DNA of 64,000 nt from Lysobacter antibioticus (GCF_001442535.1 NZ_CP013141.1:3265735-3329734), one strand, 5' to 3'. Counted from the first letter of the stretch, positions 19,148 to 28,209 are shown. Notes: a model not told the origin generated them from the sequence alone. Numbers and translations: made by a program.

Positions 19148-19980
19148 GACCGGCTCTCCATCGTCGCGGTGGCGGTGGTGGTCTCGCAGGCCAGGCGGCC
19201 CCAACGACCGAAGTCCACGCAGGCGGACTGACCGGCGAGGATGTCGTGAATGCCGGTGGCCGCGCCAGTGGTGACGTGCATGCCGGCGCTCAGCGGATAG
19301 CCGCGCCGCGCGCAACGCCCCAGGGCAAAGGCCAAGGCCGCCAGCGGCCCGCCGGGTATGCAAGCGGCGCCGCCGGTTCCGACCGGTCGCTGGTCGATGA
19401 AGCTTTCGCAGGTCAGTTCGCGATCGTCGAGCCGGCGCCAGTCGGCGATCGCCGGGCCGACGATCAGGCCGGCGTTGTTGCCGAAATCCGATACCACCAC
19501 CGCCGGGCCGAGCAGATTGATCGACGCCAAGGGGCTGCCGGCCAGTTCGATGCCGATCGACAGGGAAGCGACCAGTTCCGCGGCTTCGTCTGCGCTGTAC
19601 TCGGTTTTGCCGGCGGGAGCATCGCTGCCGAGGGTGAATACGTATTCGGCCTCGATCGCGGCGAAGCCATGCTCGATCACCGCGAAGCGCCCCGTTTGTC
19701 CCCCCGGGACATTCTGTACCGCGCCGGCGAAGATCGGACCGACCAGGCGGTCTTCGCCGAGCGTGGCTTGCCAGGCGTCCGGAATGCGCCCGACTTTCCA
19801 GCCCGCGACGGCTTGCCGCCATAGCGCGATGGCCTGGTCCTGGACCCGGTAGCCGGCGTCCAGAGTCTGCGGTTGCAGGCCTGGATAGGCCGCAAGCGCC
19901 TTCGCCTCCCAGCGGGCTCGCACCAGACGGATCGCGATCGCCAGCTCGTCGCGCTGGTCATCGAACGGGTGTGTTGGCAT
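19144..19980 (-). CDS. 2-keto-4-pentenoate hydratase-like protein (FAH superfamily)
   Basis: The 278-residue protein resembles MhpD-type hydratases of the fumarylacetoacetate hydrolase fold. Typical stretches are GWKVGRIPDAWQ, VGPIFAG, IEAEYVFTLG, SIGIELAGSPL, VVSDFGNNAGLIVGP and the C-terminal HVTTGAATGI. The Glu pair in AIEAEYVF and the later Glu (GIEL) would be metal ligands. It is the first gene of the hydratase-dctPQM-lacI unit. The ATG at 19980 is followed by a good N-terminus, and a GGGGGGA stretch lies upstream. Such enzymes usually handle 2-keto-4-enoic acids from aromatic rings; here the context suggests an unsaturated or keto-deoxy sugar acid. That substrate is inference. Confidence 0.85.
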   Translation of the reverse strand: MPTHPFDDQRDELAIAIRLVRARWEAKALAAYPGLQPQTLDAGYRVQDQAIALWRQAVAGWKVGRIPDAWQATLGEDRLVGPIFAGAVQNVPGGQTGRFAVIEHGFAAIEAEYVFTLGSDAPAGKTEYSADEAAELVASLSIGIELAGSPLASINLLGPAVVVSDFGNNAGLIVGPAIADWRRLDDRELTCESFIDQRPVGTGGAACIPGGPLAALAFALGRCARRGYPLSAGMHVTTGAATGIHDILAGQSACVDFGRWGRLACETTTATATMESRS

Positions 19981-20028
19981 GCCTGAACGGTCCCCCCGGG
20001 GCTCGATTGTGCGTCCGGGTGTTGTATA

Positions 20029-20044
20029 GGAAACCGGTGTCATT
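20029..20044. promoter_or_regulatory. Putative LacI-family operator in the hydratase/pectate-lyase divergent promoter
   Basis: On the minus strand this reads AATGACACCGGTTTCC. It lies 49 bases upstream of the hydratase ATG and 41 bases upstream of the pectate lyase ATG, so one bound repressor could control both directions. Confidence 0.75.
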
Positions 20045-20085
20045 GACAATCCGGCGTATGCTCGGATCAGACCTGGGAGGGCGCG

Positions 20086-21498
20086 ATGGGGAGTGGCGAG
20101 GTGGGGCAAGGCATCGGCGGCAAGGCGGCGGAAAACGATGGACGCAGGCACGGCAGCAGGGCGGTGCGCAGTGTTCTGCTGGCGATATTCGCCGCGATCG
20201 CCGGCATCGCAACGGCGCAGCCCTCGACGAGCTCCGCCGCCGATGGCGCCGCGCGGGCTTTGGCCTTCCCCGGCGCCATGGGTTGGGCGGCGCATACGCC
20301 GGCAGGGCGCGGCGGCAAGATCCTGAGGGTCACGACCCTGGCCAGCGAGGGCCCCGGTTCGTTCGCCGAAGCGGTGGCGACGCCCGGCCCGCGCATCGTC
20401 GTGTTCGAGGTCGCCGGCGTGATCGATCTGGCCCGTAAGGAACTGCGCATCAGCGAGCCTTACCTGACTATCGCCGGGCAGACCGCGCCGCAACCGGGCG
20501 TGACCTTCATTCGTGGCGGCCTGACCATCGCCACTCACGATGTGGTCGTGCGCCATATCCGGATACGGCCCGGAGAAGCCGGGCTGGAAAAACGCGCGGG
20601 CGTGGATTTCGACGCCATCAATACCGTGCGCGGCGCCCACGACGTGATCGTCGATCATTGCTCGCTGACCTGGGCCACCGACGAAAACCTGTCGGCCTCG
20701 AGCACGCGTTTCGCCGGCGAAAGCGAGGCCGAGTGGATGCAGGCCGCCTCCAGGCGCATCACCTTCAGCAACAACCTGATCGCCGAAGGCCTGGCCAACG
20801 CCACCCACGGCAAGGGCGAGCATTCCAAGGGCAGTTTGATCCACGACCACGTCAACGATGTCCTGATCGTGGGCAACCTGTATGCGCACAACTACGAGCG
20901 CAATCCGCTGTTCAAGGGCGGGGCGCGCGGCCAGGTCCTCAACAACCTGATCTACGATCCGGGGCAGCGGGCGTTGCACTACAACCTGATCGCCGAGGAA
21001 TGGCTGGGCCACGCTTATTCCAGCGGCGAGATGGTGCTGCGCGGCAATGTGATGCGTGCCGGCCCATCGACCGAGGACGTCGCCTTGCTCATGGTCGGCG
21101 GCTCGGGCGACCTGGCCTATTACGCGGACGACAACATCGCGGTCGACCGGCTCGGCCGGCCCCTGCCGCAAGTCGGCCGCTATACCACGACGCCGCTCGC
21201 GGTGACCGAAATGAAACAGGCGCCGGCGCTGCCGTTCGGCATGCGTCTGCTGCCGGCATCGCAGGTGCAGGACGCGGTGGTCGCGAATGCCGGTGCGCGG
21301 CCCTGGGACCGCGACGACATCGATCGCCGCATCCTGGCCGACACCGTAGAAGGACGCGGCAAGATCATCGATAGCGAGAACGAGGTCGGCGGCTATCCGA
21401 AGGTCGAGCCGGTCCGGCAAGCCTTCGTCGCCGCGGACTGGGACCTGGCGACGATGGAGCCGTTGAAACCGCTGCCGCGCCGCGCGCCCTTGCGCTGA
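20086..21498 (+). CDS. Secreted pectate lyase, polysaccharide lyase family 1 type
   Basis: The 470-residue protein has a signal segment (SVLLAIFAAIAGIATAQ) after a long basic leader. The PL1 parallel beta-helix starts at LAFPGAMGWAAHTPAGRGGKILRVTTL. Core motifs are GPGSFAEAVATPGPRIVVFEVAGVIDL, LTIAGQTAPQPGVTFI, VVVRHIRIRPGE, VDFDAINTVRGAHDVIVDHCSLTWATDE and NNLIYDPGQR. It cleaves polygalacturonate by beta-elimination, producing the unsaturated ends that KduI and KduD process. GGGAGG at 20075-20080 fixes the ATG at 20086. It is followed seven bases later by the carboxylesterase gene. The operator at 20029 lies directly upstream. Confidence 0.93.
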   Translation: MGSGEVGQGIGGKAAENDGRRHGSRAVRSVLLAIFAAIAGIATAQPSTSSAADGAARALAFPGAMGWAAHTPAGRGGKILRVTTLASEGPGSFAEAVATPGPRIVVFEVAGVIDLARKELRISEPYLTIAGQTAPQPGVTFIRGGLTIATHDVVVRHIRIRPGEAGLEKRAGVDFDAINTVRGAHDVIVDHCSLTWATDENLSASSTRFAGESEAEWMQAASRRITFSNNLIAEGLANATHGKGEHSKGSLIHDHVNDVLIVGNLYAHNYERNPLFKGGARGQVLNNLIYDPGQRALHYNLIAEEWLGHAYSSGEMVLRGNVMRAGPSTEDVALLMVGGSGDLAYYADDNIAVDRLGRPLPQVGRYTTTPLAVTEMKQAPALPFGMRLLPASQVQDAVVANAGARPWDRDDIDRRILADTVEGRGKIIDSENEVGGYPKVEPVRQAFVAADWDLATMEPLKPLPRRAPLR

Positions 21499-21505
21499 GG
21501 CCGCG

Positions 21506-23131
21506 ATGCCGGATCCCGGACGCCGCGACAGCTTGAAGGCGCTCGCAGGCGCGCTGGCCGGCGCCTGCCTGCCGTCCGCGGCCGTGGCGGCCGCTACAGC
21601 CCCGTCATCGGCGGCCTTTGCGCATCCGAGCACGGAGACCCCGGTCGCCGCGACCCGCAGCGGCCGCGTGCGCGGCTATCGCGATCGCGGCGTGCTCGTC
21701 TTCAAGGGCATTCCCTACGGCGCCGACACCTCCGCGCGCCGCTTCATGCCGGCGCTGCGCGAGCGGCCCTGGCACGGCGTTCGCGATGCGCTCGTGCACG
21801 CGGCTTCGGCGCCGCAACGCAAACCGGATGCCCGCATCAGCGAAGATTGCCTGTACGCGAACGTGTTCACTCCGGCGCTGCGCGACGGCCTCGCGCGGCC
21901 GGTGCTGGTGTATCTCCACGGCGGCGGCTACGACAGCGGCTCGGGCAGCAGCCCGCTCTACGATGGCGTGCGTCTGTGCCGCCGCGGCGACGTCGTGGTG
22001 ATTACCCTCAATCATCGTTTGAACGCTTTCGGCTATCTGTATCTGGCACAGCTCGGCGGCGACGACTACGCCTGGTCCGGCAATGTCGGCCAACTCGATC
22101 TGATCCAGGCCCTGCACTGGGTGCGCGAACACGCGGCCGAGTTCGGCGGCGACGCCGGCAACGTGACCCTGTTCGGCCAGTCCGGCGGCGGCGCCAAGAT
22201 CGCCACTTTGATGGCGATGCCTGCGGCGCAAGGATTGTTTCACCGTGCCCTGACCACGAGCGGGCAACAGGTCACCGCGGCCGGGCCGCGCGCCGCGACG
22301 CAGCGTGCGCAACACCTGCTCGATGCGCTGAAGATCGCGCCGGAAGAGCTCTCGCGGCTGCGGGCTCTGCCGCTGCAGACCCTGGTCGAGGCGACGTCGC
22401 TGCGCGATCTTTCGCGGATCGAGGACACCGCGCTGTATTTCGGGCCGGTGCTGGATGCGAAATCGCTGCACCGGCATCCTTTCTATCCCGACGCGCCCGC
22501 ACAATCGGCCGCGATCCCGATGGTGATCGGCAACACCCGCGACGAAACCCGTGCCTTCCTCGCCGGCGATGCGGCCAGCCTCGCCCTGGGCTGGGACGAA
22601 CTGCCCGGCAAACTGCGCGAGCACCAGTACGTCGACCTGGACCCGGACACGGTGGTCGCCGAATACCGCCGCCTGTATCCCGACTACACGCCGTCGCAGA
22701 TCTTCTTCGCCGCGACCACCGCCGGCCGCTCGTGGCGCGCAGCGATCATCGAGGCCGAGACCCGGGCGCGCCAGGGCGCACCGACCTGGGTCTATCAACT
22801 GGACTGGGGTTCGCCGCTCGACGGCGGGCGATGGGGTGCCATGCATACGCTCGACATCGCCCTGATGTTCGACAACACCGGACAAGCCGGCTCGCGCACC
22901 GGCGACGACGCACAGGCACGGGCGCTCGCGGCGCGCATGAGCGATGCCTTGATCGCCTTGGCGCGGCACGGCGACCCGAATCACGACGGCTTGCCGGCCT
23001 GGGCGCCGTACTCGCTGCAGCGGCGCGAAACCCTGTTGTTCGATGTGCGGCCGCGTCTGGTCGAGGATCCGCGCGCCGGCGAGCGCAGGCTTTATGAGCG
23101 CGTGCCGTTCGTGCAGCGCGGGACGTTCTAG
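21506..23131 (+). CDS. Exported type-B carboxylesterase
   Basis: This 541-residue alpha/beta-hydrolase has a twin-arginine-like leader (RRDSLKALAGALAGA). The type-B esterase pattern is clear: FKGIPYGADT, SEDCLYANVFTPA, YLHGGGYDSGS (oxyanion hole) and the nucleophile elbow LFGQSGGGAK with Ser226. The Glu and His of the triad lie later, with His probably in GAMHTLDIALMFDN. It is co-transcribed with the pectate lyase, so it may remove methyl, acetyl or feruloyl groups from pectin. Its 3' end overlaps that of the convergent acetylesterase gene at 23128-23131. Confidence 0.88.
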   Translation: MPDPGRRDSLKALAGALAGACLPSAAVAAATAPSSAAFAHPSTETPVAATRSGRVRGYRDRGVLVFKGIPYGADTSARRFMPALRERPWHGVRDALVHAASAPQRKPDARISEDCLYANVFTPALRDGLARPVLVYLHGGGYDSGSGSSPLYDGVRLCRRGDVVVITLNHRLNAFGYLYLAQLGGDDYAWSGNVGQLDLIQALHWVREHAAEFGGDAGNVTLFGQSGGGAKIATLMAMPAAQGLFHRALTTSGQQVTAAGPRAATQRAQHLLDALKIAPEELSRLRALPLQTLVEATSLRDLSRIEDTALYFGPVLDAKSLHRHPFYPDAPAQSAAIPMVIGNTRDETRAFLAGDAASLALGWDELPGKLREHQYVDLDPDTVVAEYRRLYPDYTPSQIFFAATTAGRSWRAAIIEAETRARQGAPTWVYQLDWGSPLDGGRWGAMHTLDIALMFDNTGQAGSRTGDDAQARALAARMSDALIALARHGDPNHDGLPAWAPYSLQRRETLLFDVRPRLVEDPRAGERRLYERVPFVQRGTF

Positions 23132-23952
23132 CCTCGCAAAGCCGTGCCCGGCCGAGGCGTTGCGGCCCCGGCTGGAACCGGCCGCAGGCACCGTGCCGGT
23201 GGCCTCAGCGCTGCGCTCAAGGGCAGGCCGAGCAGACTCAGGCCATCGGCGACTTCCGCGGCCATGCATCGCGCGCCCACGGGCGAGAAATGGGTGTCGT
23301 CGCGCAAGCCTTCGGGGTAGTTGCCGTGCTCGCCGGGTTGCAGCCACAGGAACAAGGCCTTGGAGCCCGCATCGCCCCATGCGCCGAGCACGGCCTGGCT
23401 GCGCCGCTCCATGTCGATCAACGCCACCGCGCGTTCGCCCGCGACCTGCCGGACCAGGCCGGGGTACTCGCCATGGCTGTCGACGACTGCGCCGGCCCGG
23501 TCGAAACGGCGCCGCGCCACCGGCGTCAGCAGGATCGCGGTGGCGCCGCGCTCGCGGACCTGATCGACGAAACGTTCGAGGTTGCGCCGGTAGTCGGCCG
23601 GCGGGGTGTAGCGATCGGGCTTGTTGCTGGATTGGTCGTTGTGGCCGAACTGGATGAGTACGTAATCGCCCGCGCCGACCTCGTCGAGCAAATCCTGCCA
23701 GCGTCCTTCCTCGATGAAGCTGCGCGTGCTGCGACCGTTCATGGCGCGATTGTCGAGCCTGATCCGGCCCGCCTGGAACTGCGCCTCGAACGCCTCGCCC
23801 CAGCCGGTCTCGGGGCGCTTCTCGGCGCGCTTGATCGCCATGGTCGAGTCGCCGGCCAGGAACACGGTCGGCACCGGATCGGCGCAGGCCGTCATAGGCC
23901 ACCAGGTCAGACAAGCGAACAACAGCAGGCCACGCAACGACAAGCTATGCAT
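23128..23952 (-). CDS. Rhamnogalacturonan acetylesterase-like SGNH hydrolase
   Basis: The protein has 274 residues with a signal peptide (LLLFACLTWWPMTACA). SGNH blocks are all visible: FLAGDSTMA with Ser36, NRAMNGRSTRSF, QFGHNDQSSNKP and DDTHFSPVGA with the catalytic Asp/His. This is the CE12 pattern of enzymes that remove acetyl groups from rhamnogalacturonan I, making the backbone accessible to lyases. It is downstream of the TonB receptor on the same strand, 116 bases apart, and probably belongs to its unit. The ATG at 23952 opens the signal sequence. Confidence 0.92.
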   Translation of the reverse strand: MHSLSLRGLLLFACLTWWPMTACADPVPTVFLAGDSTMAIKRAEKRPETGWGEAFEAQFQAGRIRLDNRAMNGRSTRSFIEEGRWQDLLDEVGAGDYVLIQFGHNDQSSNKPDRYTPPADYRRNLERFVDQVRERGATAILLTPVARRRFDRAGAVVDSHGEYPGLVRQVAGERAVALIDMERRSQAVLGAWGDAGSKALFLWLQPGEHGNYPEGLRDDTHFSPVGARCMAAEVADGLSLLGLPLSAALRPPARCLRPVPAGAATPRPGTALRG

Positions 23953-24068
23953 CGAAGCACCGATGAGAAGGGGAAGGGCTCGGTCGAGCGCGAAAGCTCT
24001 GCGCGGCCGTCGCAGCCGGTGCGACTCGTTCCAGCGAGCCGCACCGGTTCGCGTCGCGAGGCGGCGCC

Positions 24069-26894
24069 TTACAACTTGAAACGCAGTCCGAGAAAGTACT
24101 GGCGGCCGGTGTGGTGATAGACCGAGACGCGATCGGCGAGCGAATCCACCCACTGGTCGTTGTATTCGTCGGTCAGGTTGAGGCCTTCCAGGGTCAGCTC
24201 CAGCTTGTCGTTGATCTTCCACGACGCCGACATGTCGATGGTGGTGGTGCCCTTGGTGCCCTCGACGTCGGCGTTGTTGCGGCCCGGCACCGTGGTCAGG
24301 TAATCGTCGCGGTAGGCGGCCGAGACGCGGGCGCTGAAACGCTCGCCTTCGTAGTACAGGGTCGCGTTGTAGGCGTTCTTGGACAGCCCGACCAGGTCGG
24401 TCTTGAGCGCCGAGGCGCCGGCGGCGGTGACGTATTGGATTTTCGAATCGACGTAGGTGTAGTTGAACTGCACGCCGAAATCGTTCCAGAAGCCAGGCAG
24501 GAAGCTGAAGGGTTGTTGATAGCTGAACTCGACGCCGCGCAGCTTGCCGCCCGGCGTGTTGACCGGAATATTGAACTGGAACTCGTCGGTCGGCAGCGCG
24601 CCGGTACCCGCCAACAGCTCGTTGGGCAGACCGGAGCTGTTGTAAGGGCGGATCTCGCGCGAGGTCTGCACGAAGCTGTCGATGTTCTTGTAGAAAAATC
24701 CGACGCCGAGCAGGGCCTCTTCGGCGAAATACCACTCCAGGCCCAGGTCGTAGGTCTTGGCGCGGAACGGGTCGAGCAGGGGATTGCCGCCGGCCACGAC
24801 GCGGTTGCCGCCGCTCACGCTCACCGTCACGCCGGGCGTCAGGTTGGCCAGGCCCGGCCGCGACATCACCTTGGCCGCGCCGAAGCGGATCAGGAAGTCC
24901 GGAGTGATATCGGCGACCAGGTTCAACGAGGGCAGGGTGTCGTTGTATTCGCGCTCGACCGTGGTCAATACCGGGGTGGTGCCGGCCAGGGCGAAGCCGG
25001 TCGAAGACTGCTTGGTCTTGACGTGGCGCACGCCGAAGTTGCCGCTGATCGGGATCTCGCCCAGGTTCGTCGAGAAATCGGTCTGCAGGTAATAGCCCAG
25101 GTCCTTCTCCTCGACGCTGCGATTGTTGCCGCGGGCGCTGGCCACGTCCGGCGAAAGCGCGAAGGTGCCGGAGTTGCTGTAGATGTCGAACAGCCGGTCG
25201 AAGGCGCCGATGTCCGGGATCAGCCAGCGCGAATCGTTGGCGCCACCGACGCTGGTGCCCTGCAGGGCGACCGAGCGGGTCAGGTCGGCCAGGCGGGTGC
25301 CGGCCGGTAACGACGGCACGGCCAGCTCGGAGACACGGCGCATTTCGCTGCTGTCGAACTGGTATTTCTTCGACTGGATGCCGCCCTTGAGCTTGAACCC
25401 CGGCGCGATCGTCCAGCGGAAATCCAGTTGACGGTTATCGAAGGTGTTTTCCGAGGCCTGCGGGCGCAGACGGATCTCGGAAACGCCGTTGGCGAAGCTC
25501 CAGGCAGCGGGGTCGTTGACGTCGAAACCGTTGTCGATGATAGGCAGGCGACTGCTGTCGCGGTAATCGTAGACATAGCCCTGCGCGTTGCTGCGATCGA
25601 GGGTGATCGTGGTCTGGATCGGGTTGTCGAACTCCGACTTGGCCCGGCCGATCTGTCCGCTCACCGCGAAGTCGTCGCTGAACTTGTGCTCGCCGTAGAA
25701 ATTGGCCTGGCTGAACTTGGTGCTGAGCTCGTCGTAGCGCGCTTCCGAGCGCACGTCGACGTTGTTGAAGCGGCCGTAGACCAGGTTGCCGCGTGCGTCG
25801 ACTTCGCCGTCGAGGACCACGGTCTGTGGCTTGCCGGTGCCGGTACGGCTGAAGGAAATGCCGTTGAGGAAGTTCTCGGTGCGAGTCGCGTCGAACTTGG
25901 CGTAGAGCAGGTCCAGGCCGAACTCGGTCTTGTCGCTGAGCTTGAACTGCAGGGCGCTGGTGATGCCGAGGCGCTGTTGGTCGTGCTCCATCACGCCGTA
26001 ACGCGGGATGCGCGGATGAAACGTGCCAGGTAGCCGGGCCGCGGCGAACGGCGAGCTCGCAGCGAAACCGCCGCTGCTCGGGCCGTTGTCCCAGCGCACG
26101 GTGCTGTGGCCTTCCTCGACCAGGCGCCGGTCGGTGTAGGCCACCGAGAGCAGGGCGCCGAAGCGGCCATCGGCCCAGGTGTTGCTGATCAGCGCAGTGG
26201 CGCGCGGATCGATGTCCTTGGAGAGATCGTTGAAGCCCAGTTGGCCGCCGGCGACGAAGGTCAGGCCGTCGTAGTCGAAGGGGCGGGCGGTCTGCAGGTC
26301 CACGGTAGCGCCCAGCGAGCCTTCCTCGACGTCGGCCGAGGCAGTCTTGCGCACCTTCAGGCTGTTGAACAACTCCGAGGCGAAGACGTTGAAATCGAAA
26401 CCGCGGCCGCGATTGGCGCCGCCGGAACTGTCGGTGCCGCCGGCGGTGGTCAGCGCCTCCATGCCGTTGATGCGCACGCGAGTGAAGTCGGGCCCGAGGC
26501 CGCGCACCGAGATCTGCCGGCCTTCGCCGGCGTCGCGCGCGATCGACACACCGGGAATGCGCTGCAACGACTCGGCCAGGTTGAGATCGGGGAAGTCGGC
26601 GATGTCCTCGGCGACGATGGCGTCGACCACGCCGACTTCCTCGCGCTTGATGTCCAGCGCCTGCTGCAGGCTGGCGCGGAAGCCGGTGACGACTACGGCA
26701 TCGAGATTCTTGGCGTCTTCGAGCGGCGCCGATTCTGCTGGAGCCGATTCTGCTGGAGCCGACTCGGCACCGGCCTGGGCCGGTTGCGCCGATTGTTGCG
26801 CGTACCCTGTCGATGGCGACATCGACAGCCCCAGCGCGATGGCGGCGGCGAGCACGGTAACCGGTGTCTTTCTGGTCTCTAGTTGCACTTGCAT
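24069..26894 (-). CDS. TonB-dependent outer-membrane receptor, probably for pectin oligosaccharides
   Basis: This is a 941-residue receptor. The signal peptide ends near GYAQQ and is followed by a linker with three ESAPA units (encoded by 15-base repeats at 26728-26772). The TonB box region is LDAVVVTGFRASLQQALDIK. The plug domain (VVDAIVAEDIADFPDLNLAESLQRIPGVSI) and a 22-strand barrel follow, ending in GLRFKL with a penultimate-type aromatic. The long plug and IKRE segment are typical of the carbohydrate-uptake receptors abundant in xanthomonads. A strong AGAGGA site precedes the ATG at 26894. Its neighbours are an acetylesterase downstream and kdgK divergent upstream. Cargo specificity is inferred from that context. 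A putative operator lies inside codons 8-13. Confidence 0.94.
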   Translation of the reverse strand: MQVQLETRKTPVTVLAAAIALGLSMSPSTGYAQQSAQPAQAGAESAPAESAPAESAPLEDAKNLDAVVVTGFRASLQQALDIKREEVGVVDAIVAEDIADFPDLNLAESLQRIPGVSIARDAGEGRQISVRGLGPDFTRVRINGMEALTTAGGTDSSGGANRGRGFDFNVFASELFNSLKVRKTASADVEEGSLGATVDLQTARPFDYDGLTFVAGGQLGFNDLSKDIDPRATALISNTWADGRFGALLSVAYTDRRLVEEGHSTVRWDNGPSSGGFAASSPFAAARLPGTFHPRIPRYGVMEHDQQRLGITSALQFKLSDKTEFGLDLLYAKFDATRTENFLNGISFSRTGTGKPQTVVLDGEVDARGNLVYGRFNNVDVRSEARYDELSTKFSQANFYGEHKFSDDFAVSGQIGRAKSEFDNPIQTTITLDRSNAQGYVYDYRDSSRLPIIDNGFDVNDPAAWSFANGVSEIRLRPQASENTFDNRQLDFRWTIAPGFKLKGGIQSKKYQFDSSEMRRVSELAVPSLPAGTRLADLTRSVALQGTSVGGANDSRWLIPDIGAFDRLFDIYSNSGTFALSPDVASARGNNRSVEEKDLGYYLQTDFSTNLGEIPISGNFGVRHVKTKQSSTGFALAGTTPVLTTVEREYNDTLPSLNLVADITPDFLIRFGAAKVMSRPGLANLTPGVTVSVSGGNRVVAGGNPLLDPFRAKTYDLGLEWYFAEEALLGVGFFYKNIDSFVQTSREIRPYNSSGLPNELLAGTGALPTDEFQFNIPVNTPGGKLRGVEFSYQQPFSFLPGFWNDFGVQFNYTYVDSKIQYVTAAGASALKTDLVGLSKNAYNATLYYEGERFSARVSAAYRDDYLTTVPGRNNADVEGTKGTTTIDMSASWKINDKLELTLEGLNLTDEYNDQWVDSLADRVSVYHHTGRQYFLGLRFKL
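26856..26871. promoter_or_regulatory. Operator-like site inside the start of the TonB receptor gene
   Basis: On the minus strand this reads AAAGACACCGGTTACC, differing little from the other three sites. It falls in codons encoding the signal peptide, about 25 bases after the ATG, where a bound LacI-type protein could act as a roadblock. It may also be a chance result of coding Thr-Pro-Val-Thr. Confidence 0.4.
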
Positions 26895-26979
26895 TCCTCT
26901 CCCCTTCCGAAGGTGCCAGACCGCTTAGGAACCGGCCTTGACGGGCTTGCTGCGCCTGATATGGTGTCCCCTGAACAAA

Positions 26980-26995
26980 AATGACACCGCTGGTC
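26980..26995. promoter_or_regulatory. Putative LacI-family operator between the TonB receptor and kdgK
   Basis: The plus strand reads AATGACACCGCTGGTC; TGAC and GGTCA flank the centre as near-symmetric arms. A further GGTGTC lies at about 26963-26968. The site is 85 bases upstream of the receptor ATG and about 100 bases before kdgK. Confidence 0.65.
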
Positions 26996-27096
26996 AAAAC
27001 CCTAACAAAAGCTTGACCGAACAGCATGCTGCGGTGCGCAAACGCTTGTGGGAGGCCGGTCACGATCGGCCGGCGGATCATTCTGACGGGGGTGGT

Positions 27097-28113
27097 ATGA
27101 GCGGACGAGTCGTATGTTTCGGCGAGCTGTTGCTCAGGCTCGGCGCGCCCGGACGCCAGCGGCTGTTGCAGTCGCCGCAATTCGAGGTGCATGTCGGCGG
27201 CGCCGAGGCCAATGTGGCCGTGTCCCTGGCCCGGTTCGGACACGAGGCGGCCATGGTCAGCGTGGTGCCGGACAGCCCGCTCGGCGACGCCGCACGCGGC
27301 GAACTGCGGCGCCACGGCGTCGACACCCGGGCGGTACTGACCGGAGCCGGCCGGATGGGGCTGTACTTCCTGGAAACCGGGGCGATACAACGCCCCAGCC
27401 GGGTGCTCTACGACCGCGCCGGCTCGGCGTTCGCGCTCGCAGGGACGCTGCCCTACGATTGGCCGGCCTTGCTCGCCGGCGCCTCCTGGCTGCATTTGTC
27501 CGGGGTCACGCCTGCGCTCGGCGAACCCGGCGCGGAAGCCGCCATCGTCGCCGCGCGTGCCGCCCGCGATGCCGGCGTCCGTGTCTGCTTCGACGGCAAT
27601 TTCCGCGCTTCGCTATGGCAAGAGTCGAAGTGCAACCCGGCGCCGATCCTGCACACCCTGATGAGCCTGGCCGACCTCGCGTTCGCCGATCACCGCGACA
27701 TCGCGGTCGTGCTCGGGGCCAAGGCCAGCGGAGTGTCCAGCGACGACACGGCCGTGGCGGCGCGGCTCGCGTTCGAGGCGTTTCCGAACCTGCAACGGCT
27801 GGCCTGCACGCGGCGCGAGCAACGCGATGTCGACCGTCACTTGCTGTCGGCGTCGCTGTTCCATCGCGACGGCGGCGTCCTGCATACCGCCTCGCGGGAA
27901 CTGCACGGCATCGTCGATCGGATCGGTGCCGGCGACGCCTTCGCGGCCGGCTTCCTGCATGGCTTGTTGGACGGGATGAGCGACCAAGACAGCCTGAGCT
28001 TCGCCTTGGCCGCCGCGAGCCTGAAGCATTCCGTGCCCGGCGACTTCAACCTCGTCAGCGCCCAGGACGTCAACGACTTGATCGCCGGCGGCGGGTTCCA
28101 CGTCCGTCGCTAG
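27097..28113 (+). CDS. kdgK: 2-keto-3-deoxygluconate kinase (PfkB family)
   Basis: The enzyme phosphorylates KDG to KDPG, the last uronate-specific step before the Entner-Doudoroff aldolase, which is not in the window. Its 338 residues show the ribokinase fold: CFGELLLRLGAP at the start, FEVHVGGAEANVAVSLARFG (PfkB signature 1 region), RVCFDGNFRASLW and the catalytic anion-hole motif DRIGAGDAFAAGF with the base Asp. The ATG at 27097, preceded by GGGGGTGG, starts the conserved domain; the frame is open further upstream but carries no homology-like sequence. It is divergent from the TonB receptor across an operator-bearing intergenic region. Confidence 0.93.
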   Translation: MSGRVVCFGELLLRLGAPGRQRLLQSPQFEVHVGGAEANVAVSLARFGHEAAMVSVVPDSPLGDAARGELRRHGVDTRAVLTGAGRMGLYFLETGAIQRPSRVLYDRAGSAFALAGTLPYDWPALLAGASWLHLSGVTPALGEPGAEAAIVAARAARDAGVRVCFDGNFRASLWQESKCNPAPILHTLMSLADLAFADHRDIAVVLGAKASGVSSDDTAVAARLAFEAFPNLQRLACTRREQRDVDRHLLSASLFHRDGGVLHTASRELHGIVDRIGAGDAFAAGFLHGLLDGMSDQDSLSFALAAASLKHSVPGDFNLVSAQDVNDLIAGGGFHVRR

Positions 28114-28175
28114 GGCGGCCTGAGCGCCTTGCGAGAGGGAGTGCGGGCGCCTTGCGGGCTTGCCGAACCGCCCGG

Positions 28176-28203
28176 TTTACACATACCGACCATATGGTAT
28201 GTT
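28176..28203 (+). promoter_or_regulatory. tetR promoter overlapped by an inverted-repeat operator
   Basis: TTTACA at 28176-28181 and TATGTT at 28198-28203 are spaced by 16 bases. The arms ACATACC (28181-28187) and GGTATGT (28196-28202) form a perfect 7-base inverted repeat covering the promoter. The ATG begins seven bases after the -10 element, so the mRNA may be leaderless. Autorepression by the TetR protein is the simplest reading. Confidence 0.7.
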
Positions 28204-28209
28204 CGCATC

